35,451 bases of DNA from an uncultured Desulfuromonadales bacterium (GTDB taxonomy: Bacteria; Desulfobacterota; Desulfuromonadia; Desulfuromonadales; Geopsychrobacteraceae). How positions within the stretch are numbered: the first letter of the stretch is position 1; every line of letters starts with the position of its first letter. The stretch covers positions 1 to 35,451 of the forward strand of contig CAMYNC010000068.1 in NCBI GenBank assembly GCA_947259685.1. The letters are read 5' to 3'. Of the stretch, positions 30,609 to 35,451 are shown piece after piece. A program made the position numbers and the translations under genes. Under the pieces are notes generated by a model that was not told the origin of the DNA, did not search any database, and saw only the letters and a program-made list of their open reading frames with translations.

Positions 30609-31153
30609 GGCGCAGCGGGGCGAAATTCATTTGGTGTGACCTTTATCAGGCACGTAGGCCGTTGCCCCGCTGTCCCCAGTGTAAAAAATTCCCGTGTAAA
30701 AGTCTGAAGCGTTCTGATATCGAAAGCATAAATAAGGATGGCAGCCTGGTTCTATATGTCGCCAAACTCATCCGCGGAAAGGTCAAGGATATGTTGTTTC
30801 TCTTGGACAATGAAGGCAATCTCAGCGTGCACAAAGGGGATCTGGATACCCTGCCGCAGAAAAAGGCTGATGAAACCAAGGAAGTCTATGAGGTCCAGTT
30901 TTATTACGAACAAAAGATAACCTGGGTCGACAAAGCCAAATTGGACAAATCCCCTACCAAGGAATTCGGTACCCAGCACTGTGTTGTCGAACTACAGGAT
31001 GGCGGTTATCAGGTAAAGGATATTGACCCGGGGATGCCGGATGAGACGATTATCAAAATCTTCCCCATAAAAAAAGCTTGGGTAAAACAGTTCACTCCAG
31101 TAAAGGTAAAAGTCGAAGATGCACCCAAGAAGGCACCCCAAAAAACATCCTAG
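30605..31153 (+). CDS. hypothetical protein coupled to KfrA 2
   Basis: 182 aa from GTG 30605, overlapping the KfrA 2 stop. A possible zinc knuckle near the N-terminus (CPQCKKFPC, Cys at about 23, 26 and 31 with Cys11 before) is followed by strand-rich segments (LVLYVAKLIRGKVKDMLFLL, VYEVQFYYEQKITWVDKAKL) and a basic tail. No family recognised. In the same frame, after the TAG, another 29 codons remain open (see 31154). Confidence 0.65.
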   Translation: MRRSGAKFIWCDLYQARRPLPRCPQCKKFPCKSLKRSDIESINKDGSLVLYVAKLIRGKVKDMLFLLDNEGNLSVHKGDLDTLPQKKADETKEVYEVQFYYEQKITWVDKAKLDKSPTKEFGTQHCVVELQDGGYQVKDIDPGMPDETIIKIFPIKKAWVKQFTPVKVKVEDAPKKAPQKTS

Positions 31154-31243
31154 GGAAGGCAGTGCGAATATGAGATCTCCGTGCCTACGCTTTATCGAAA
31201 GGTCGCGGAGATCAGGAAACGGTTTGCTGAAGAGTCAAATTGA
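31154..31243 (+). pseudogene. in-frame open stretch after the TAG, possible gene tail
   Basis: Continuing the previous frame past TAG gives YEISVPTLYRKVAEIRKRFA and a TGA at 31241. The peptide looks like a real protein end. It could be the original C-terminus lost by a nonsense change, or the end of another gene that was deleted up to this point. Between 31244 and 31810 only repeat copy H and 170 bp without a gene are seen. Confidence 0.3.
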
Positions 31244-31271
31244 GGGGTCTTGTGTGTCAAGGGAAGCTTAT

Positions 31272-31642
31272 TTCCCCTGTGAGCGCCGCCGAAGCCAGGG
31301 GATTTTCAGCTGGCAGATCAGGGACGGATGTCTGAGCGAAGCGAGTTTTCGTCTCCTTGCTGGATGAAAATCACCGCAGTGAGGGAACCCCGGAGGGCCT
31401 GGTGAGCCATTCGGTTGACCTCGCGAATTGATTCTGAGGAATTTTAATTCCTGTCAAGACGTCGACGATAAAGGCCCAGCCAAAGCGCTCCGTCAAAGAG
31501 TCGCAACATAGACAGGAATCAAAAGGACCAGTGGCGAGAGTTGGAATCAGCCGCATGGTTCACCTTGGTGGGGCGCTTCTCTTTGCTGACTTTCTCTCGG
31601 GCGAGCAGAGAAAGTTAGTCGCCAGGCGGGGCGACTCCCGCC
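31272..31642 (+). repeat. dispersed repeat family 1, copy H (full length)
   Basis: GTGAGCGCCGCCGAAGCCAG, GGGGATTTTCAGC hairpin arm, GATGTCTGAGCGAAGCGAG, CCTGGTGAGCCATTCGGTTG, CGCTCCGTCAAAGAGTCGCA, the TTTCTCT/AGAGAAA hairpin and GGCGGGGCGACTCCCGCC. Confidence 0.88.
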
Positions 31643-31810
31643 TTAATTTGACAATTGCTCCGTGGAGAAGAACTGTTAACATAACACAACATAACAACCT
31701 CAACTTACTTCGAAGCTTTTCAGTGAATTTTACTGAAACTTTTCATGACATACCCGGCCCTGAAAGCAGCTTGCCTGGCGGGCGAATCACGTCGAAATTC
31801 CTCCAGGCCT

Positions 31811-32689
31811 TTAAAGCTCCTCCCCGATCCTTGCCCACCTCACCATGAGATCCTTGCTGTCCCAAGACCAATAAACCTTTTCAGCTCGCCCACGAACTTT
31901 TTCTTCCACAACGAAACCCCAAAAACGACTGTCAAACGAATAGTCGCGGTTATCTCCCAGTACAAAATACATCCCCTCCGGTACCTCGGCTGCTTCCATA
32001 AAGTCACGAGGACCGCCCGCAGGGGGAATGACTTTGGTGTCTTGGTTGGAAGAATAATCTTCATTGACCAATTGATCGTTCACGAACAGTTGTTTGTTGC
32101 GTATCTCGATTTTGTCCCCTGGAAGACCGATGACCCTCTTGATGAAGTCTCGTGGTTGAGGTTTGCCTTCATCTGGCGGAAATTCAAAAACAATGATGTC
32201 GCCTCTGGAAATGGTATCGACAGACCTATCAACAAGAATATGGTCTCCGACCAGTAAAGTCGGAATCATGCTTGCGGCAGGGATTTTATAAGCTTTGACA
32301 ACCTCATTTCTGATATAGGAAGTCACCGCCTCATCAGCTATCAATCCTATTAGCAGGAAAATGGCGATGTAGACAATCGGACGGTTATAGCTCTTAGGTT
32401 GATATTTCTCTTTCAGTCTGCGGGCAGTTCTGAAGGCATCAACGAAAGCCAGAACATAAACGACAATTGAGACCAGAAATAACGCGGCAAGAACGACAAT
32501 GGGTAATCTTAAGGCGAGAAAGATCAGAATGAGGCTACTGAGAGAGGAGAGCAGATAAAAAATCGTCCCTTTTTGGAACTGCCCATTATAGACCTGCCCC
32601 AATCCCGGCATCAGCAGGCTCAACAGAATAGCAATCCATGGCTTCCGGGGTTTGCCTGGACGCTCTTTTCCCTCAAAATCAAAATCCAT
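31811..32689 (-). CDS. lepB: signal peptidase I
   Basis: 292 aa from ATG 32689 (GGAGGGTG upstream); a longer frame to 32767 has no site. It removes signal peptides of exported proteins at the outer face of the inner membrane. Catalytic Ser in IPAASMIPTLLVGDHILVDR, general-base Lys in RDFIKRVIGLPGD, box E GDNRDYSFDSRFWG. Before these it has an additional N-terminal part with a PRKPWIAILLSLLMPGLGQV segment, three membrane helices and an RRLKEKYQPKSY loop, as in the TM2-like, DUF5683-like extension of some deltaproteobacterial enzymes. It is monocistronic. The 270 bp upstream to the repeat show no gene. Confidence 0.95.
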   Translation of the reverse strand: MDFDFEGKERPGKPRKPWIAILLSLLMPGLGQVYNGQFQKGTIFYLLSSLSSLILIFLALRLPIVVLAALFLVSIVVYVLAFVDAFRTARRLKEKYQPKSYNRPIVYIAIFLLIGLIADEAVTSYIRNEVVKAYKIPAASMIPTLLVGDHILVDRSVDTISRGDIIVFEFPPDEGKPQPRDFIKRVIGLPGDKIEIRNKQLFVNDQLVNEDYSSNQDTKVIPPAGGPRDFMEAAEVPEGMYFVLGDNRDYSFDSRFWGFVVEEKVRGRAEKVYWSWDSKDLMVRWARIGEEL

Positions 32690-32960
32690 AACGAATTCAC
32701 CCTCCAAAACAGAATAAAATGTGAGCAAATTGGGCTGTTGCGGCTTTCTTGCAGCGCTAAAATTCACGACAGTCGGTCCTGAAGAAGAAAGTCCGACCGA
32801 TCATTTCAGACGATAGTCTACCGGCTAAGGCCGGGAATTTTCAAGCTCTTGAACAGATTCACCATCGTGAATTGGCTTCTTTACAAGGGCACAATTGGAA
32901 CATGCCCGGCGAAATTTGCCACTCCAACAATCAATTCATCGGTTTTCTGAGCAGTCCCCC

Positions 32961-33334
32961 TCCCCTGTGAGCGCCGCCGAACGCAGGAGATTTCCAGCAA
33001 GCAGATCAGGGACGGATGTCTGAGCGTAGCGAGTTTTCGTATCCTTGCTGGCTGGAAATTTCCGCAGTGAGGGAACCCCGGTAGGGCCTGGTGAGCCATT
33101 CGGTTGAATTACCGAATTGATTCTGAGGGATTTTTATTCCTGGCAAGACGTCGATGATGAAAGCCTAGCCATAGCGCTCCGTCGAAGAGTCGCAACGCAG
33201 ACAGGAATTAAAAGAACCAGCAGCAAGAGTTGGGATCAGCCGCATGGTTCACCCTGTGTGGGGCGGCCTTCTTTTGATGAACTTGCTTGGCCGAGCAGAG
33301 AAAGTAACTCGACTGGCGGGGCGATCCCCGCCGA
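32961..33334 (+). repeat. dispersed repeat family 1, copy I (full length)
   Basis: GTGAGCGCCGCCGAACGCAG through GGCGGGGCGATCCCCGCC. Preceded by TGAGCAGTCCCC; copy J has TGAGCAGCCCCC at the same distance, so the shared element may start some 25 bp further left. Confidence 0.88.
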
Positions 33335-33439
33335 TATCGCTTTTCAGGGTGGCATCAATAGACAGGAATTATTTAAACTTACAGATAGGGGGCTGCGGCC
33401 CCCTCCGCCGCCAAGGTCATTTTGGACATATCTGGGTTT

Positions 33440-33535
33440 AATGGTTATGATTTACGCTTGATTTTGGATTATCTTGGTCATCAAGATCCGAAACATACCG
33501 TTCAGTACACCCGCACCGCAGCCCAACGGTTTCAG
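33440..33535 (+). pseudogene. 3' fragment of a tyrosine recombinase (integrase)
   Basis: Encodes NGYDLRLILDYLGHQDPKHT followed by VQYTRTAAQRFQ, the C-terminal active-site region of tyrosine recombinases: the His of LGH and the catalytic Tyr of QYTR are both recognisable. The upstream parts with the two Arg boxes are absent. The fragment lies between full-length repeat copies I and J, only about 105 and 40 bp from them. It probably comes from an integrated element removed by recombination between, or insertion of, the repeats. A GGGGGC/GCCCCC hairpin (33387-33404) precedes it. Confidence 0.7.
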
Positions 33536-33572
33536 GTATTTCCCCGTTACCTGAGCAGCCCCCTATACTCCC

Positions 33573-33945
33573 TCGCCTGTGAGCGCCGCAGAACGAAGGA
33601 GGTTTTCAGCCGGCAGACCAGGGACGGATGTCTGAGCGCAGCGAGTTTTCGTCTCCTTGCTGGATGAAAATCACCGCAGTGAGGGAACCCCGAAGGGGCC
33701 TGGTGAGCCATTCGGTTGACCCGGCAAATTGATCCTGAGGGATTTTTATTTCTGACAAGGCGCCGACGATGAAGGCTTAGCTGCGGCGCTCCGTCAAAGA
33801 GTCGCAACGCAGACAGGAATTAAAAGAACCAGCAGCAAGAGTTGGGATCAGCCGTATGACTCACCTTGCGTGGGGCGCATCTCTTTGGTTACTTTCTCTC
33901 GGGCGGACAGAGAAAGTAGCTCGCTTGGCGGGACGATTCCCGCCG
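33573..33945 (+). repeat. dispersed repeat family 1, copy J (full length)
   Basis: GTGAGCGCCGCAGAACGAAG through GGCGGGACGATTCCCGCC, 612 bp downstream of copy I in the same direction. Ends 40 bp before the SANT-repeat gene. Confidence 0.88.
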
Positions 33946-33985
33946 AAATTTGTTCTTCATAGAATATAGAAAAGGATAATTTGTT

Positions 33986-34606
33986 TTGACAGCTCGTAAA
34001 CCCTGGACCTCCCCGGAACTTAAATATCTAAAGCGCCACATAGGTAAAATCAAATACAAAGAAATGGAGTTTTTGCTCAACAAGGGCCGATCTATCGACA
34101 CGATCAAAGAAAAAGCTTTAGCCTTGGGTTTAAGCGATCAAAGATCTCGCCCCTGGACGGACGAAGAGGATAAATATTTACAGGAACATTGCGGTAAAAA
34201 GACCTATAAAGAAATTGGTGAGTTCATAAATCGCAACCCTGGTGCTATCAGAATGAGAGCTTACAATCTTAATTTGAGCGCGAAAAAAAGAGGGCCACAG
34301 CCGAAAGAGGATTTTAAGGTTTGGACAAAAAGAGAAATTTGGTATTTAAAACGACATATAAATACAAAAAGTTACGATGAAATGAAATATCTTATTGAAT
34401 GTGGGAGAACACCTAGCGCTATTAGTGCAAAAGCGAAAAGTCTTGATATCGGGAAAAATAAAAGACGACCTTGGACTGAATCTGAAGATAAATATATTTT
34501 TGAAAATTATGGTGAGCTTTCTTATAAAGAAATGCAAAACCACCTATCGAATAGAACTGTTACAGCAATAAAAGGCAGAGCTTTAAAATTATTATCACAA
34601 TTATAA
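33986..34606 (+). CDS. four-repeat SANT/Myb-like DNA-binding protein
   Basis: 206 aa made almost wholly of four units of about 50 residues, starting at Trp7 (PWTSPELKYLKRHIGKIKYK), Trp57 (PWTDEEDKYLQEHCGKKTYK), Trp113 (VWTKREIWYLKRHINTKSYD) and Trp163 (PWTESEDKYIFENYGELSYK). Each has W-T-x-x-E-x-x-Y-L, a second helix with the K/D-E-M/I pattern and a third with a T/G-A-I-x-x-(K/R)-A-x-x-L recognition helix. This is the SANT/Myb layout: common in eukaryotes, in bacteria mostly known from single domains on phages. The start is TTG 33986 with AAAGGA 11 bp upstream; no better start exists. AT-rich and Lys-rich, unlike most genes in the window, so probably acquired by transfer. Confidence 0.75.
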   Translation: MTARKPWTSPELKYLKRHIGKIKYKEMEFLLNKGRSIDTIKEKALALGLSDQRSRPWTDEEDKYLQEHCGKKTYKEIGEFINRNPGAIRMRAYNLNLSAKKRGPQPKEDFKVWTKREIWYLKRHINTKSYDEMKYLIECGRTPSAISAKAKSLDIGKNKRRPWTESEDKYIFENYGELSYKEMQNHLSNRTVTAIKGRALKLLSQL

Positions 34607-34628
34607 TTTATAAAAGTTGTCAATTATT

Positions 34629-34652
34629 GAAGAATTATTTTCCATCCAGTTA
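34629..34652. repeat. right-end dyad repeat, partial copy
   Basis: GAATTATTTTCCATCCAGTT matches the right arms at 34993-35012 (GAATTATTTCCGTCCGGCT) and 35430-35451 (GTATTTTCCGTCCGGTT). The left arm is not found here. Confidence 0.4.
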
Positions 34653-34660
34653 ATTGCGTT

Positions 34661-34897
34661 TTAGAGGCTTTCTTGTTCGCAAGCTAGAACAATTTTACAT
34701 TCTTCACATATAAAAAATCGAGAAGGCTTTTGAATCAGCCATTTCAAACCTACCGTTAAAAATATCACTGCATACAGCAGCGATGCTGAATTGAACCCTG
34801 AAATTAGAATGACTAGCGGGATTGAAGCTAGCAATACTAGCGCCGCTGTTTCTTTTTTTAATATCACTATTTCTTTATTGCAGTTTGTACAAATCAT
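34661..34897 (-). CDS. small membrane protein with zinc-ribbon ends
   Basis: 78 aa. CTNC at residues 3-6 and CEEC at about 65-68 flank two membrane helices (TAALVLLASIPLVILISGF, SASLLYAVIFLTVGLKWLI). Split zinc-ribbon halves on the two termini would come together on the same (cytosolic) side of a helical hairpin. No family recognised. AGAGGC lies before the ATG. AT-rich, set between the dyad repeats. Confidence 0.6.
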   Translation of the reverse strand: MICTNCNKEIVILKKETAALVLLASIPLVILISGFNSASLLYAVIFLTVGLKWLIQKPSRFFICEECKIVLACEQESL

Positions 34898-34925
34898 TTT
34901 TAGCCTCTAGACAAAATGGGTCAAA

Positions 34926-35012
34926 ATACCTGGCGGCGACGCGAAGTTTTAGCCACCACCGCAATTTAGGGTTTATTTTTCAATTTATTGCAGAATTATT
35001 TCCGTCCGGCTC
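34926..35012. repeat. right-end dyad repeat, copy 2
   Basis: Left arm ATACCTGGCGGCGACGCGAA, right arm ATTATTTCCGTCCGGCT, 87 bp in total with imperfect pairing of CCTGGCGG/CCGTCCGG. Same layout as 35364-35451. It lies between the two small membrane-protein genes. Confidence 0.5.
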
Positions 35013-35040
35013 ATTATCTTTAGCGATTAGTGATGTTGGC

Positions 35041-35310
35041 TCATAAATTAACGGATAAAATACCAAGTAAAAAAGCAATAAAGAAAATAATTAATGCAAC
35101 GGAAAGCTTTTTGTGTAGCTTTAATAATTTAGAAACGTATAAGTTTGGGGGTTTTTTGCAAAAAGCTTGAATTTCTGCACTATGGCGACCAAATAATGAC
35201 TGGGGAGCTTCATAAATATTTAAAAATTCTGATCTAATTTTGATTGATATTAAATAGCTCAAAAACCCCAATATTGAAATAATAATAAGTGTAACTCTCA
35301 GAAAGAGCAT
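35041..35310 (-). CDS. small two-helix membrane protein
   Basis: 89 aa with helices LRVTLIIISILGFLSYLISI at the N-terminus and LSVALIIFFIAFLLGILSV at the C-terminus; between them a 45-residue soluble loop with FGRHSAEIQAFCKKPPNLYV. No family recognised. AAAGGTTG upstream of the ATG. Same orientation and setting as the gene at 34661. Confidence 0.55.
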   Translation of the reverse strand: MLFLRVTLIIISILGFLSYLISIKIRSEFLNIYEAPQSLFGRHSAEIQAFCKKPPNLYVSKLLKLHKKLSVALIIFFIAFLLGILSVNL

Positions 35311-35363
35311 GGTTGATAAACAACCTTTCTTATTTTATTAATTTTTACAGCTAACAGTTCAAT

Positions 35364-35451
35364 ATAACCGGAGGAGACGCGAACTTACGTGATCCACCTC
35401 AATTTTAGATTTTTCTTTACAATTTAACACAGACGTATTTTCCGTCCGGTT
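35364..35451. repeat. right-end dyad repeat, copy 3 (at window edge)
   Basis: Left arm ATAACCGGAGGAGACGCGAA, right arm GTATTTTCCGTCCGGTT, 88 bp. The outer ACCGGA/TCCGGT pair exactly. The element may continue beyond the window. Confidence 0.5.

Noticed and set aside
34612..35451. Integron attC sites
   Set aside because: Dyads are present, but no GTTRRRY/RYYYAAC core pair could be found and no integron integrase is in the window.
1..35451. CRISPR arrays
   Set aside because: No series of short direct repeats with regular unique spacers was seen; the repeats present are long, few and irregularly spaced.

Overview
The window looks like a chromosome segment, or a large replicon, of an anaerobic bacterium of the Desulfuromonadales (Desulfobacterota). 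I infer this from gene content (a two-gene ethanolamine ammonia-lyase, a homocysteine methyltransferase, HU, an actinobacterial-style lycopene cyclase, radical SAM) and from a dense family of dispersed intergenic repeats. There is no rRNA or other marker to fix the taxon. Base composition shifts several times: GC-rich eutBC, intermediate plasmid-type genes, AT-rich right end.

Layout. 1-16.8 kb is a mosaic of short unrelated gene islands separated by copies of two dispersed repeat families: a DUF6933-like gene remnant, a lycopene cyclase-domain membrane protein, a TIR-TPR protein, a radical SAM/SPASM peptide maturase with a small overlapping partner, the mobile mystery A/B (XRE + Fic) pair, a membrane-anchored exported protein, a three-gene locus built around a DUF6345 caspase-like protein, eutBC, and a homocysteine S-methyltransferase broken by a 5-bp tandem duplication. 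A small conserved protein and an HU gene follow.

16.9-30.6 kb is a plasmid-type or integrative mobilizable module, mostly on the minus strand. It holds a MOBP-type relaxase and its accessory protein with a candidate oriT, a SprT-like pseudogene, a zeta toxin with a small upstream partner and a paralogous tail protein, a TSCPD-domain protein, an odd tRNA, a tandem RHH-parA-parB operon, three small accessory genes and two KfrA-type coiled-coil proteins. No replication initiator, integrase or T4SS is visible. The module is tied together by non-coding structure: five promoters with the palindrome ATTATATAAT at the same place between -35 and -10, an approximately 540-bp direct repeat upstream of two of them, three long imperfect hairpins, and three perfect palindromes with the core TTCGTNNNNACGAA (32, 50 and 14 bp).

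30.6-35.4 kb returns to mosaic sequence: signal peptidase I, two full-length repeat copies bracketing the 3' end of a tyrosine-recombinase gene, a bacterial protein made of four SANT/Myb-like repeats, and an AT-rich end with two tiny membrane proteins between imperfect dyad repeats.

Functional reading. Several loci have the character of defence or conflict genes (TIR-TPR, XRE-Fic, zeta-antitoxin, possibly the DUF6345 locus). The repeats appear to have mediated much of the gene loss here, because several genes are cut at or near repeat edges. The items I consider least described are the split DUF6345 locus, the spacer-operator regulon of the plasmid module, the palindrome/hairpin sets, the shared C-terminal tail of the zeta toxin and its neighbour, and the four-SANT protein.
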